Source: Harmothoe impar (Eukaryota; Annelida; Polychaeta; Phyllodocida; Polynoidae). From it: 64,000 nt of DNA. The stretch spans positions 67,989,740 to 68,053,739 of the forward strand of contig OX381707.1 in NCBI GenBank assembly GCA_947462335.1. Direction: 5' to 3'. A model generated the notes under the pieces. It made no database searches and had not been told where the DNA came from. It was given only the letters and a program-made list of their open reading frames with translations. The translations under genes were made by a program, and so were the position numbers. How positions within the stretch are numbered: the stretch's first letter is position 1; the number at the start of each line of letters is the position of its first letter. Of this stretch, positions 23,107 through 36,949 are shown one piece after another.

Positions 23107-23352
23107 AAGTGATTAGGCCAAGAGTTGTGAGCAGTTGCGACTTTACATCCCAACATGTACATATGCTTCCTCAAAGGACACAGGATTATAACCCCACCCT
23201 CCCCCCACCATGTGCCGTCCTACTCCCAGTCTAAGGCTAATCTAAACAAACACATGCCACTGTCCACGCCAGTAATCCACCCCCCCCCTCGACCCCATTG
23301 ACCCCAAGTTGACCTACATGTGTACAGTGGGTACCTAGATACATGTATATGG

Positions 23353-23600
23353 TTGCAGTCAAAGTTGGATGGACCAAACCCGGCGCTGTATGGCCCTGCC
23401 TATATATAGGAAGACCGCGGGTGCAACATGTGTTTATTGTCCGTCATTAGCGCCTCCCGCCCTCACCACAGGGTGCATTCCTGGGTCTGACCACCCCCTG
23501 CACCCCACCCAAGGTACATTGGGCCTGTACCCGACATATACATATAGCCTTAGAGCTGAGTTGCTCACATTGGGACATGATATAAATATCATACTTTAAA
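23353..23600. repeat. Composite dispersed repeat, inverted copy 2
   Basis: Reverse-complement match in blocks to 19430-19700, including GAGCTGAGTTGCTCA, the CACAGGGTGCATTCCTGGG segment and ACATGTGTTTATTGTC. Non-coding. Confidence 0.7.
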
Positions 23601-23694
23601 TGAACTGTTGAAATATATTCAACTGGGAATATCATGAGAGATATGTTAGCAATACACAAATTTAGGTTAGGTTATTTTAGATAATTTACCTAGA

Positions 23695-23870
23695 TAAATC
23701 TAGAAGAACTTTCTCATAATGTTCATGTAACGTATATATACGTTTATTTAGGTAAAATAACTTGAAATAACCGTTACATCTGAACGTTATTTTACGTAAT
23801 AGAATTACCTTATTACAACCTAGAAAAAACGTTCTATGAACGTTAAATAATGTATGTGTGTTGACTGGGT
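23695..23870. repeat. ACGTT-rich inverted-repeat element
   Basis: Multiple AACGT/ACGTT and TAGGTAAAATAA motifs in both orientations, ending GTTGACTGGGTAT. Elements of the same style lie at 29360-29520 and 54535-54655, where the ends are GTTTACTGGGAA and GTTTACTGGGGAA. Probably one AT-rich MITE family. Confidence 0.55.
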
Positions 23871-24142
23871 ATACCCCTCATCCACCACCCTTTCCTTGAA
23901 CCAGAAACACCTTACTTCCTGGCTTCCCTAGAACTGAGTGGTGGGCTGAATTCCTGGTACTGAGTAACTCAAGGTATCATAAGGGACATGCAGCCCCCCA
24001 CTCAGGCAGACTTGATCCTGATTCCCGGGTAGCATTAAATGTTGCCAGTAAATCACCGTAATTTTACGGCATAATTTTTACAGTGTACACACACACAATA
24101 TAGTAGTGAACATGAGAACTGTACCACCTCCTTCTGACAGCT

Positions 24143-24210
24143 GCCTCCCTAGCCCAGTCAGTAGAGTGCCTGTCTTCTAATCAGAAGAATGCAGGTTCAA
24201 ATCCTGGTAC
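24143..24210 (+). repeat. tRNA-like sequence, probably SINE head
   Basis: TAGCCCAGTCAGTAGAGTGC resembles an A box, CTTCTAA could be an anticodon loop (UCU), and GGTTCAAATCC is a good B box. The acceptor arm ends do not pair well and there are stem mismatches, so this is more likely a tRNA-derived SINE or a pseudogene than a working tRNA-Arg. Confidence 0.55.
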
Positions 24211-24239
24211 AACCTACTACATAACCTTGAACATAATTT

Positions 24240-25580
24240 CTTTTTGGTGATTTTTATATTGCCCTCATGCTTCACTTTGTACATTCAATTCCAAGGAATG
24301 CGAACAGGTTGAGATATGTGTTATGAGGTTTGCCGTTATGCACATGGTTGACCAGGCCATTTGAGACATGTGTAACAAACCCTAGTGACTCTTTACGGTT
24401 GGCAGCACTGTATTTACACATACATGTGCATGAAGAGTAGAATCCATGTGTCCACTATGTTGACATGCAAGTGGCTGTGCATTACTCTGACAGGCATTCC
24501 CCTCTCTGACCTGGGTTTCCCTAAGCCACTCACCACGTCCCCCTCCCCACACCCCCTTACTATCGTAATCCCCCCTCTTCACCCCCTCAATGCATTTCCC
24601 TGACACCTGACCTCTCTTCCCCCTACCTCTGTTTTGATCCCCCCCCCCAACTCTTATACACACCCCTCTCTTCCTATACACACCCCTTCCTTCTTATACA
24701 CGCCCCTTACATGATCATGTCCCCCTAACATCATCATGTCCGCCATGTTGTGGTCAACATGTCCTTCTTTCCTGAGCTTTCCAAAACTGAGAGAAATATT
24801 CCCACTAGAACTAAACCTATTATTTGTTCTCACACAGAGGACATCCAGGGTGTGAGCCACAGCACCGTCCTCATGCATGGCTGTCATTCTAGATTTGCAA
24901 TGTTAAACTTAAAATTTAGATAATTCATTGTAATTTCAATAAATGTAAAAAGAGTCAATGCAATGAAAAGGGATGTGTTAATATGCCTACGAATTTATGT
25001 AGCATTTGGAAAACTGCCACTGTAAACCAAACGTGATTTTTTTGCCAAACATTAGAAAAAAATTGTAAAGATGGCGCACTAGCTACATGTATCTTCTAGG
25101 TGAATCCAAAAGATCCAAGGTGCAATTACTGGAGCAACTGAGAAATATTGAGTCTAGTGAACCTGAATAGGGTATGGCCTGGCACTGGGCCGTGTTCAGT
25201 GTCACTTAGGCTACACTAATTATATACAGTGGTGTCTAGCCTGGTATATTACTCCTTACATCTCCCCCCCCCCTACACATAGGGCCATACACAGGTGAGC
25301 GACTCCTGCCATAATTAATGGTTTGTGCCAAAATTTTATATGTACTTTTATACATGTACCTTACCCCCGACCACTCTGGCCGTGGACTTTGAGCCGGGGT
25401 TAATGCTGGGGGGGGGGGGTTGACATGGCGGACAGGGCCATATCAACATAACTTTAAACTATTTTTCGTCAGAATTCTATTTGAACAAGTTTGAAGGTGT
25501 ATAGAGCAAGCTCCAGTGCTTTGCAGCGATTCCAAGCAGGTCTTGTTATGATGGTATGAAAAACATGATTGTCTTCTTTT
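24240..25580. other. No gene seen
   Basis: Contains a C-rich, T-rich segment (24530-24720) with triplicated ACACACCCCT-type repeats and homopolymer runs near 25266 and 25411. No gene recognised. Confidence 0.4.
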
Positions 25581-25584
25581 AACC

Positions 25585-26700
25585 AGTTATTCACAAGTCA
25601 TATATAATAAAGGGGTAATCCTTGCCGATGTAATGCTGCCTAAATCAATGAATTCCCATCAGTAGAACCGAAGATATTGATTTTAGTAAAAGTTTGGGAT
25701 ATTTTCTGTTAGGGGAGAGGAGCAGAAGAGAAGGGGAATCAGCTGGGCCCCTCCAGTACCGCCTCTGAGGCCACACACGCCGTGGCTAGCGGGGCAGGGG
25801 GGTGCGGTATACCCGGCCCTATATATAGAAAGTGCCCCCACCCTTAATTGGTGCCAGATGTTGTCATTGCCGTCCGTGGCCGCATGGGGCGCACCCTCAA
25901 ACTACCCCGGGTATATTGATGACGGGAGTATGGAAGGCCGGTGCGCCTTAGTCTTTGCCATTTGCCAATTGCCATTTGCTAATTGCTATTTGGCCGCCAT
26001 CTTTGTTCTCGGACATGAGATACTAGGACATTAGATGCTCGGACATAGCTTAGGGTGCTCGGACATTTGATGCTCGGACCATCTCTCAGTAGGTACTATC
26101 TAAGCACAATATTGCAGTTTATTTGTGACCTGCTCGAACGTTAGGTCCTTGGACATTTATATGTTTGGACATTTATGTGCATGGACATTTAGGTGCTGGG
26201 ACATTTAGGTGCTCGGATATTTTATGGAAATAGCATAGGTACTCCTTACAGATACCTAATGTCCGAGCACAGCCCCCCCCCCCATGATCCCCATATAAAA
26301 ATACTTAATGCAATCTAATGTCCGAGCATATAGAGGCCTACATCCAGGTATAACGTCTGAGGATAGCCCCATATAGGCCTGCACTATCCTCTATAAGCAG
26401 CGCTGTCTGTAAACTCGCACCGTCAATAGACTGACTTAATGATACTTAATCTACATATACACCCACCACCCCCTTCCCCACCCTGCCATGAAAAAAAAAG
26501 AATTGAGTTAGGCTCACCATTTCCCGCCATTTTGGATAGAACAACATGGCCGCTAAATGGCAAATGGCAATTAGCAATTGGCAAATGGCGCACTGGCCTT
26601 CCATAATATGAAAGGCCTGTACCCGGGATATACCTACAACACTGAGTTGCTCACTCATCTACGCACATAGGAACACGATTCTCTCTGAATAACAATATTT
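25585..26700. repeat. Composite dispersed repeat, copy 3, split by a foldback
   Basis: The left part (25601-25930) matches 19850-20010 inverted and 18953-19040 in direct orientation. The right part (26605-26660) matches 19460-19510 inverted. The element at 25931-26603 separates the parts, so the foldback inserted into an existing repeat. Confidence 0.7.
25931..26603. mobile_element. TA-flanked foldback with GGACATTTAGGTGCT repeats
   Basis: Terminal inverted repeats begin TGGAAGGCC and continue through GTGCGCC and degenerate CCATTTGCCAATTGCTAATTG repeats to GGCCGCCAT. TA lies outside both ends. Inside, about ten irregular copies of a 15-16 bp unit (GGACATTTAGGTGCTC) run along 26010-26220, and inverted partners (AATGTCCGAGCA) lie at 26258-26330. 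Non-coding. Confidence 0.82.
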
Positions 26701-27295
26701 AAACTAGACTGTTGAAACCCATACAACTAATAATAGTATAAGAGGGACTTTGGGAAGACACTGTTTGAAGGAATTATGAATATACATCAGGAAACACCAT
26801 AATTAGCTACATACTCACTTGGCCTATAGGGGTGATCTTTAAATGATGTCCTGCCTTATGGAGGGAGGACTGTGGGGGTCAGAAATTTCTGATAAAGCAT
26901 GACAAGGGGGGGGGGGGGTTGGGATGTGCATGATGTCACGTTTTCAAAAAAAAGGAAAAAATATTCGTGCCTATGTATGAATTTATAAAGAAATGGCTCT
27001 GTAGGGCATAAATTTTCCCCTTTTCTAACTTAAAGTATCCTCAAGTAAATTAGACTATACAGATCCCAGATCTGAAATATTAATACCTAACTCTGTATAT
27101 TAGTGGAGATATATGACGACAACAAATTCTGCCCATCCTTCAAGCCTGGGGGTGATAATACTAATATTAATAGCGGGAGCCTGGAAGCACCATATAGCAA
27201 AATAGACCAGATTTCACTCTTGTTAGTTGGATTGTTGACAACGGTATTTATGATTATCATGGCACAACATTAATTTATATTCTAGTATGGAAAGG

Positions 27296-27490
27296 TATAA
27301 GGCCCTTGAGTGCTCCTTTTTTAACAATAGAGGGGTGGTAGATTTCGGGGGGAGTAAAAAAATTCAACCATTTTAGGCGAAAAAGCCTGCACTTTGCTAT
27401 GCTAGAAAAGGGTGAGAACATGTGCGATTTTCGACCTACTGGGGCTGAACAAAATTTCACCACCCCGACTGTTGTTAGAATTTTACTATA
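27296..27490. mobile_element. Divergent Harbinger-like MITE relative
   Basis: Has the pattern TTTTTTAACAATAGAGGGGTGG, a G-rich then AAAAAAATTC section, GCATAGCAAAGTGC in inverse, and CACCACCCCGACTGTTGTTAGAA. This resembles the interior of the 43798-44118 element but the terminal GGGAGTGATC is lost. Confidence 0.45.
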
Positions 27491-27499
27491 CAGAATATG

Positions 27500-27660
27500 T
27501 GTGGGGCCCTTGATGGGGGGGTCCCCATGTCGCATGTCGGTTTTAAGAAATGACCATGTTCCCTGCCTCATGTGGCATGTCACTAGGCCTCATGTCCCAT
27601 GTCGATTTTAAGAAAGGCCCATGTCGCCATATCTAATTTAGGGGTCTAGAGCCATATGTG
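27500..27660. repeat. CATGTCGATTTTAAGAAA-type repeat, second copy
   Basis: Matches 7118-7330 in order and orientation, from GGGGTCCTCATGTCGCAT-like sequence to TTAGGGGTCTA. Confidence 0.75.
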
Positions 27661-29350
27661 TAGTGCATATTGCAGGGGCCAGGACCTAATTATGACGTTT
27701 GCTTATGTATTTTCATATTTCCTTCACATTATTACCTACAGAACGTTATATAAATATTATTTCATTGATAAAAAAAAAGTTAGTTTTACATAAAGTAAGC
27801 TGACCTGCATCTGAAGCTAACTTAGCTCAAGCCTGACTGGGGTTTGAACTTTGGACCTGGTTATCACATTCCTACGATCTAAGGGATGGAGCCATTGAGA
27901 CAGCTTGAAGAGGGGCTGCTGCCTGGCACTCATATTGCTAACATTAGAGACATTCAGGTTACTAAAGGTCATTTTTTGTCCTGGGCCGGAACTAACATCA
28001 CATTTACATTGAATTACAATTTTCCTGTTAGATATCTAATGAGATATCTACAATATAAAGAAAATAATAACTATACACGAAAAGGGGGGGGGGTCATGGG
28101 AAGGTATTTTTTATATGAGCCTACTTTTAAACATAAAAAAAGAAATCATGGTTGCACTTGGTGGGAGTCGAACCCATGCTAGAAGATACACAAATACAGG
28201 ATAGCTCTCCTATGTGAGAGGACAAATGTTTAGAGAGTTATCTTAATCTTAAATCTTAATCAAGTGTCTTAAAATCTGGCAGGGCTGTTTTGTTTTGACA
28301 CTGTCATCCACCTAGTGTCACCTATCAAAATTTTGCTACCTGAGTATATATCCTACACCCAGATCAGACAACATACATACATTTTAAAGAAAAGGAAAAG
28401 GCCTACATACTAACAACTAGCCTATCACACAGTGGACTTAAGAAACTGTGCCTCCCTCTGTCCTGTCGGATTATATAGAAGGTAAGGTGGCCACTTCAGG
28501 AACTCAAGTTAAGACAAATAAGACAGTCTTTATAGTCTTAATAAGATAATGCTCTAAACGTTTGTCCTCTCACCTAGGAGAGCTATACCGTGCGTGCAGA
28601 AGATACGGCTGTGTCAGTTGTCCAGCAGTCTTATCCATTGGGCCACTGAGGCTCATGCTCCACCATGTAATTAATTACTAGTTAATCACCCTCTCCTGTA
28701 TCCCCTCCTCACAAATATTCTATTCACCCAGGTTCAAGCCCCATATATGTAAGGTAGGCTATCCTCTGTGCTAAGATACCGTATGGGCACTGTGGGTCCG
28801 TATGGGCACTGTAGACCTGCTAACCAGCCTTCGGCTGTGTTGGTTTTAAAACGATATCATCATCATCATCATCTGACATAGCTCATTAAACACAGATGTG
28901 GTAATGCTAAAGGGATTGGCTACGTCTCTGTTAAATGAGCTTTCACGTGGTTGCTAAAGGTCCCTATTACGTGGTTGCTACAGGTCCCTATTAGCTTAAA
29001 CACTGTACCCTTATAAGCCTCAACATCACTGCTTTACATTACCTACCCCTTTACCTCCGTCAGTAGAGCATGGCACTGTGAATCCCATGAAGGAGAGTTT
29101 GAGTCCCTATTGAGGTCTTTCCTTCAAAAACGTTTTATACAGTACACTATAGTTAAGTGTATTCATGTCTTAATAATGTACATGTTAACCCCTTTCGGCA
29201 TTTAATTATAACTTCCCTTAGAACGACTCTATTATCTCTGATATTTAAATGATTTATGATCCCCAATATAACATTTTCTCCAAACAAAAGCAATTTGCTG
29301 GTAACAGGACTCGAACCCATATGATTACATTCATAGAACATTGGTAAAGT
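27661..29350. other. No gene; several tRNA-like/SINE fragments
   Basis: B-box-like sequence in reverse orientation near 28165 (GGGAGTCGAACCC) and 29308 (GGACTCGAACCC). A reversed A-box-like sequence lies near 28630, and a forward tRNA-like segment at 29050-29115 (CGTCAGTAGAGCATGG with GAGTTTGAGTCCC). A TCATCA run lies near 28855. These fit scattered tRNA-derived SINE remnants; none folds convincingly into a tRNA. Confidence 0.45.
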
Positions 29351-29359
29351 TGGTAAAAA

Positions 29360-29885
29360 CGTAATTTTATGTTAAACTACGTCAATATATTTACGTTATA
29401 TAAACGTGTTTTAAACGTTAAATTACGTTCTTCTACGTCAAATAACCTAAATAAACCCTTACATTGGGACGTTATATTACGTAGCGAAATCATGTTCAAA
29501 GAATGTAGTTGTGTTTACTGGGAAGGGTGCAATGACACTCAGCATTACTGGGTCCCGTTACAATGTACCAAAGGCTTCAAGATTGACCCTGTGATTAATG
29601 AGGATATTGGACATTGTTATTATTTTAACACATTTAGATACGTTTTAAAGTGAGAGGTTTCACTAAAGTCCCCATTATTTCCCAGGCTGCCACCTGGTGG
29701 GCAAATATTTAATGTGAGATTCACCGTAAATGAAAAAAATCTTGTTTCACTGTACTGGTTTACGGATGTTCAATGTAAAAGTAATGTATTTTACACTGTC
29801 TCACTGTAAATCACATTACGGTGATAAACCGTCAAATTTTACACTGATTCCCGTAATTTCAACGGGAATTTTTTACAGTGTACTG
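29360..29885. repeat. ACGTT-rich and ACAGTGTA-type MITE fragments
   Basis: 29360-29520 is dense in ACGTTA/TAACGT motifs and ends GTTTACTGGGAAG. 29690-29885 contains CACTGTAAAT, TTACGGTGA and TTTTTTACAGTGTA, the common ACAGT end type also seen at 24034-24088. Both are non-coding AT-rich DNA-transposon derivatives. Confidence 0.5.
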
Positions 29886-30093
29886 TATATATTCCTAGTA
29901 GCTGAGAGGCAATATGGACCTTTAACAAACCCAATGTAGCTCATTAAATATGGATGTAGGTGCTTATACATGCATTGATGGCAATGGTAAAAGCCTACGT
30001 TAAGCCTATGTTTTATGAGCTACAGCTTGGTTGCTAAAGGTCCCTATTAGACCGCAATGCGCTACCTCAAAAGAGGTCTAGTATAAAGGTAGT

Positions 30094-30567
30094 ACTCATC
30101 ATGTTTTCAGACTAAGATATCATAATTTTTTCTTTTAGTACATGACTTTCTCCCTTCCCAAAAAAAAGTTCCAGACGGGGTACGGCCTTCCTCCATTTTC
30201 ACTTGGAGGTCAATTTAGATGGAGTAGGTATGGATAGAACATCTATTTGGTTGAAATTTGCTCTGGTTTCTAGGGAATTCTGATTTAGAATGTCCGTTGC
30301 TAGGCAACCACTTTCCCTAGCAACCCAATAGTGACACCAGTGAAAAGCTCATCACTGATTTAGGGGGGTAGGTAAACTTCAAATTGACCTATAGAAAGTC
30401 AAAGTGCACTTTTTACAGGCATATATACATTTTCAAGGCGGTTGCCATGGAAATGGCCTTTATGGCCAAACGAGGCCGTACCCCGTCTGGAACTTTTTGG
30501 GGGGAAGAGAGGAAGTCATGTACTATAAGAAAAAATTATAATATCTTAGTCTGAAAACATAATGAGT
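30094..30567. mobile_element. 474-bp foldback element with X-box-like motifs
   Basis: Arms of about 90 bp start ACTCAT and contain ATGTTTTCAGACTAAGATAT and CCAGACGGGGTACGGCC. The interior has GTTGCTAGGCAAC (30296-30308) and GTTGCCATGGAAAT (30441-30454), both resembling RFX X-box sequences, and is related to the interior of 9328-10297. No target duplication is clear. Confidence 0.88.
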
Positions 30568-30885
30568 TCAACTTCACATTTTGGGGTTGTGCATTGTGGC
30601 CTATATGGTTTTAGGTGATACAGATTCATATGGATGTTTTCTTTTTACACTAGTCTGGACACCTCAACCATGAGGACTTGGGGATTCAAACCCACATCTT
30701 TATATCTCATATTTGAATCCCGTGATTTATAATTAATGGGAATATTTGCTCACAGAATCCTGTGATATCACCTGAATTAAACCCGGGTTAATCTCGGGAC
30801 TGACCCCAGTTCAATCAGTGTTTTTCTGGGGGAATTCACGGGAATTTGTTTCCCGGGTAGTTATATTTTCATAGAATCCAACAGC

Positions 30886-31140
30886 CAATTTAATTTCACC
30901 TAGAGTCAGACACTAATTTCATCAGTAGTCGGACACCTATTTCGATGCCCTTCTATGTGTGTTTAACAAATGTAAGATGCCTCCTGTTATAAAATAAATG
31001 GAAATAGGATATAAGACACGCCTCCATATAGAATTGCCCTGATCTATATAATACAAATCAAATTTTGCATAAATCTTTCAGAGCATGATTATGATACTTC
31101 TGATGGAATAGGGACTGAACAACGTCTATGCTGTTCATAT
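30886..31140. mobile_element. Partial copy of the 21618-22832 family
   Basis: TTTCACCTAGAGTCAGACAC, the following AGTCGGACACC and GAATAGGGACT align in order with 22012-22310. Neither terminal inverted repeat is kept. Confidence 0.7.
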
Positions 31141-31239
31141 TCGTTTTTCATGTACCCTCTGCAATAGAGCTGTTGTTGGTAATGCTTTAAAAGGGTATCT
31201 AGAAGCTATAGCTTATGATACACAATAAACAATTATCAT

Positions 31240-33000
31240 CACCCCAATTAGTAGAGCCATCAGTTATGAGTACGGCATTGTCTGCATAGAGCAGCATCAA
31301 TGACTTTTTAGATTATGTCTGGAAGCTCGTTGACTTACACAGAGAACAGCGGGGGGGCCAAGTATTGAGCCCTGCAGAACTCCAAATGTCACATTTATGA
31401 AGTCCCAGGTTTTGTCCTTGGCCATGGTTCCATGGGCTCAGTTGCCAAGATAGCTGTGCGTCCACTGGATGGTCTTCCTCTCCAGGCCTTCCATTCCCTG
31501 CTTCTCAATCTCAATTTTCCTGTGGTGGACCGTGTCAAAAACCTCCCTAATGTCGATGTATAATCTGCGAGTGAACCACCCTCTCAATTAACTACATTTC
31601 CAATCACCAGAAGTAAGCATGATAGTCTTGGGTATTAGGATTATGGTTCCTGCCCAGCCCCCACACTACCTTCATTTTATACACCATCAGCATTCTGGGA
31701 TTTCAAAAAGACCCCCCTTTCCACGGATTTCTGCCTTAAAAAAAGTACCCTTTTAATGGTAAAATCGTGGATTTCATGAGCCAAAAAACTACCCCTATTT
31801 CAGAAAAACGCTGACATCTTTAGAAACTCAACCTCTTTTTCAGAAAACGCTGATATCATTAAAATTTACCCCTTTCAACAAACTAACAAATACTGATACT
31901 ATTATGCTCTTTTAATTAGGAAGATATCATAGTGCAAACTTTGCTAGTTGCCTTTGTAATAAGTATATGGATGTCCACAGGAAGGTTCTGCCATTACCAT
32001 GGAGGGCGTGGTGAGGGGGCTGTATAAACATGCGGGTAGTGGTCGACCACCAAGTGCCATCTTGGATGTCATTGTGTAACTAAACAATTGCAATGAAAAT
32101 ATCCCCTTTTCCATTTTTCAGACTATGCTTTAAAAAAGACCCCTTTTTTTATTTTCACAGACCCTGCTTTGAAGAACACCCCATTCTTCTGTAAAACACT
32201 GATCAGTGCCACCCCTCCCTATTTTAATTACAAAATATGACCCCTTTATCAGCGTTTTTAGAATGCTGATGGTATATAAAAGGAAGGGAGTGCGGGGGCT
32301 GGGGATTCCCGTCACCCATTTCTTGCGGGTAGTTTCCATTGTTGAGAGAGTTATCTACCATCATGGTGCCATCATCAAGAATAAGTTAATGTGCTCCACC
32401 AAGTCATATATGTACAGTCACTTCTGTGAGTTCCATTGGATGTGGCATGTTGTAATTCCACTCGATGGCCTCCTCTGGTTTAGTGTCTCCAGGGAGGTGG
32501 GAGAAGGCCATTGCCAGTTTTTCACCAACTTTACCACAAAAGTTGTTTATGTAAGTGCTGGTCTCTTTGATAGGGTAATGTTGGCTGCTCATAAAGTCAC
32601 TCTGTTCAGGAGAATGTGCTTCTCTGTAGGCCATCTTCCGGTTGTGGATGAGGCCCAGGACCTCCTGAGATTACCAAGACGGTGTATCTGTCCTATTAAG
32701 GAAACTCCTGAGCGTTTGTTCATAGAAGTTCTATTGGAACTCTGCATCGTCTGAATCTAGCTATTGATCCCGGTTCAGGTGGTCAGTCCAGCGTCGAAGT
32801 TCTCCGACATCATAACTTCTGCAGGCTTTAGTTTTGTAGGTCTTATTTTTGTGCTGATGGTCTGCTGTCAGCTATGTTGGTGCTATTGCTGTAAATGATT
32901 CTTATGTAGTCTGAGATGCCAGTGTCAATGACCTTCAAATTATGGTCTTTGAGAACACTATACAGTTTCGTGCTTTTCCTACTTTTCCTATGCCAGAGGT
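31240..33000 (-). pseudogene. Decayed LINE (endonuclease end, linker, RT) split by a TIR element
   Basis: Read on the minus strand, frames with stops give in order: KVIDTGISDY (endonuclease C-terminus, about 32930); the linker with STYINNFCGKVGEKLA (about 32540); then, past the inserted element at 31653-32304, RT palm motifs. These are DTVHHRKIEIEKQGMEGLER, GVLQGSILGP (the usual PQGS...GP motif) and LLYADNAVLITD (position of the catalytic YADD, here YADN). Stops, frameshifts and the altered catalytic aspartate show it is inactive. Superfamily is probably CR1/Jockey-like. Confidence 0.87.
31653..32304. mobile_element. 650-bp TIR element inserted in LINE
   Basis: The left end CCCAGCCCCC, CACTACCTTCATTTTATAC, ACCATCAGCATTCT is matched by the inverted right end (ACCATCAGCATTCT, then CACTCCCTTCCTTTTATA, then CCCAGCCCCC). 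The interior repeats ACCCCTTTTTCAG/AAAACGCTGAT motifs. Flanks GGTTCCTG and GATTCCCG could be a decayed 8-bp duplication. No coding sequence. Confidence 0.8.
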
Positions 33001-33018
33001 CTATATTGCAGTCTCCAC

Positions 33019-33432
33019 ACCCCTCCCTATACTGGTACTATCTAACTGAGGACACACCCATACTATACTGGTACTATCTAACTGAGGACACACCCATACT
33101 ATACTGGTACTATCTAACTGAGGACACACCCATACTATACTGGTACTATCTAACTGAGGACACACCCATACTATACTGGTACTATCTAACCGAGGACACA
33201 CCCCTCACTATACTGGTACTATCTAACTGAGGACACACCCTCCCTATACTGGTACTATCTAACTGAGGACACACCCATACTATACTGGTACTATCTAACC
33301 GAGGACACACCCATACTATACTGGTACTATCTAACTGAGGACACACCCATACTATACTGGTACTATCTAACTGAGGACACACCCATACTATACTGGTATT
33401 ATCTAACTGAGGACACATCCTCACTATACTAC
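33019..33432. repeat. 36-bp minisatellite array (second locus)
   Basis: About 11 units of the same ACTATCTAACTGAGGACACA + CCCATACTATACTGGT repeat as at 16717-17676, in the same orientation and with the same two unit variants. It is joined on its left directly to LINE-derived sequence. Open frames here are repeat artefacts. Confidence 0.98.
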
Positions 33433-35134
<1,702 letters not shown>

Positions 35135-35137
35135 TTA

Positions 35138-35312
35138 GGGAGTGATCATTTTTTTAAACAGCGGGGTGGTGGTCTTTCTACCCCCCACCCCCACCCCAAG
35201 AATAGAAATATCCATACTCCCGGTCAAGGGGTCAAAATTGTTTACCCTATATACCCAACATATTTTCGAAAATACACCACCCCCTCCACTGTTGTTGAAA
35301 ATCATCACTCCC
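35138..35312. mobile_element. Harbinger-like MITE, 175 bp
   Basis: Inverted ends GGGAGTGATCATTTTTTT and AAAATCATCACTCCC are flanked by TTA on both sides (35135-35137, 35313-35315). A TTA/TAA duplication with ends starting GGG is typical of PIF/Harbinger. The interior is T runs and C runs. Confidence 0.8.
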
Positions 35313-35774
35313 TTAATCAGCCTTGTGTCAATTCACAGGTGGGCGACGCACTCGGCCTTAAATTCAAGAGCCCTGACAATGATTCCCATCGCACTTGATG
35401 TTTACCCAGGTGGCATCCAACTCAATGCGTGGGATGAAAATGTTAAAGGTCAACGATGCCAGAAACACAGCCCCTGCTTGTAGCAAGGGATTCAACTACA
35501 TAGTATGGGAAATGCGCTTATTAAGTTATTTCTATCACATTTAGCACTTTTAGAAGGGTTTAACAAGGGAAAACTTGAAAAATGTATTTTTAATATGAAG
35601 AAGAAAAAGGTCAAAAAGGCAGGGCACTGATTAGGGCGAGGACGCTTATTACACGTGGGCCTATAGGCCGACACGATATGAATCAGTCAAGAATGTCTGC
35701 GCCCCAGTTACTTGACTCAATCCTGGGATTCTGGGTCAATACGGTCTATAATAGCTCATGCGAGTGCCCGGACA

Positions 35775-35940
35775 AACGTTCTAACCACAATCTTAATACT
35801 CTTAGCATACTCCTTAATCTTTAATCCCAGGGTTCCGGTTAGGGTAAGGGTTAGGCTTAGGCAGAGTGTCAAGGTGTTTTAAGATTATGTGTTTTTTGTG
35901 GTTTTTTTTACGATTTTTCAAAGATTATGGTTAGAACGTT
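35775..35940. mobile_element. 166-bp TIR element with telomere-like core
   Basis: Inverted ends are AACGTTCTAACCACAATCTT and its near complement AAGATTATGGTTAGAACGTT. The centre holds GGTTAGGGTAAGGGTTAGG, a degenerate TTAGGG-like string, too short to be a telomere. Confidence 0.75.
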
Positions 35941-36940
35941 AGTCTACGCACTCAATGAGCTACACCCAAACGAGCGGATCATACACCGCGGGTTCGTCTA
36001 GTGCAGGAATTGTCCGCTTGGACACTTTACCAAGGAGCTATGTGCATGACCTTTCCACGTTATACAATGTTGTGGCTATCACCACAGTGTCAGTTTATGT
36101 GAGTACAGCCACTTTGTACGTAGAAACCTGTCTTAAGGCAGTATTCCACTGAGGGAATTGGCCGTGATTTCGTCGGTGGGACGAGATTCGTCCATAGTTT
36201 AACATTAGAGACTTTTATCCCCGCTTTTATCGGATGACGAAATTTCGGTTGTATGACGTTGGTGGAATACACGCTATACTTCTAGTAATTGGAATTACTC
36301 AGAAGAGAAGAGCTTCATATTATCCAGACAATATAGCCTGGTTTCCGTGAAATTCCATGAGGTCCCCCGTCACCCCAGCAAAGACATTAGTCACATTGTA
36401 AGGTTTAATTCCCACCCAGCCCGTTGATGGAGATACATCAATTCATGCGCCTTTACTAGAAAGCATTCTATTCAAATATCTAAGAAATCAGTGGGAACTT
36501 TAAAACACTAGAATGGAGTTTTTGACTGTAGGCCATTAATCGAACATACAGACATATCACCTCCCTTTGTCTCTCTGTGGCACAGCCTCTGTCCCTCGTC
36601 TTCATTCTCAACCCAAAGGAATTAAGAGACTCGCTCCCCCATCCACCCCCAACCCTCTACCGACGCCATCCATGATCTCACTACACTGATATTCTGGCCT
36701 CAGCTAGTCTGTACTGGATAACAACTCAGTTACTTTTTTGGCTCCACGGCTCCATGGTTAATCAATAATATCAGGTTAGTCAGTTTTTCAGTAAGGCATT
36801 TTAGTCAAATTTTATTTTACCTCCATTATTTTTGGATATCATTTCATCATTCTGACCAATATCCCAATGACCAACCTGGAATAGACACTACCGACTAAGC
36901 CCCGGCGCATAAAGAGTATCAGTGTGCCAGGCAGAATGGC
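35941..36940. other. No gene seen
   Basis: Mixed-composition sequence. No recognisable exon or repeat up to the CpG-rich segment that starts near 36,950. Confidence 0.4.
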
Positions 36941-36949
36941 ACTACTAGG

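Noticed and set aside
24143..24210. Functional tRNA-Arg gene
   Set aside because: A and B boxes are present but the acceptor and anticodon stems have mismatches; a SINE or pseudogene is more likely.
32206..32754. 182-codon plus-strand frame
   Set aside because: Antisense to a LINE linker region and crosses a TIR element; no motif in this direction.
35837..35860. Interstitial telomere
   Set aside because: Only about three degenerate TTAGGG-like units, enclosed in a small TIR element.
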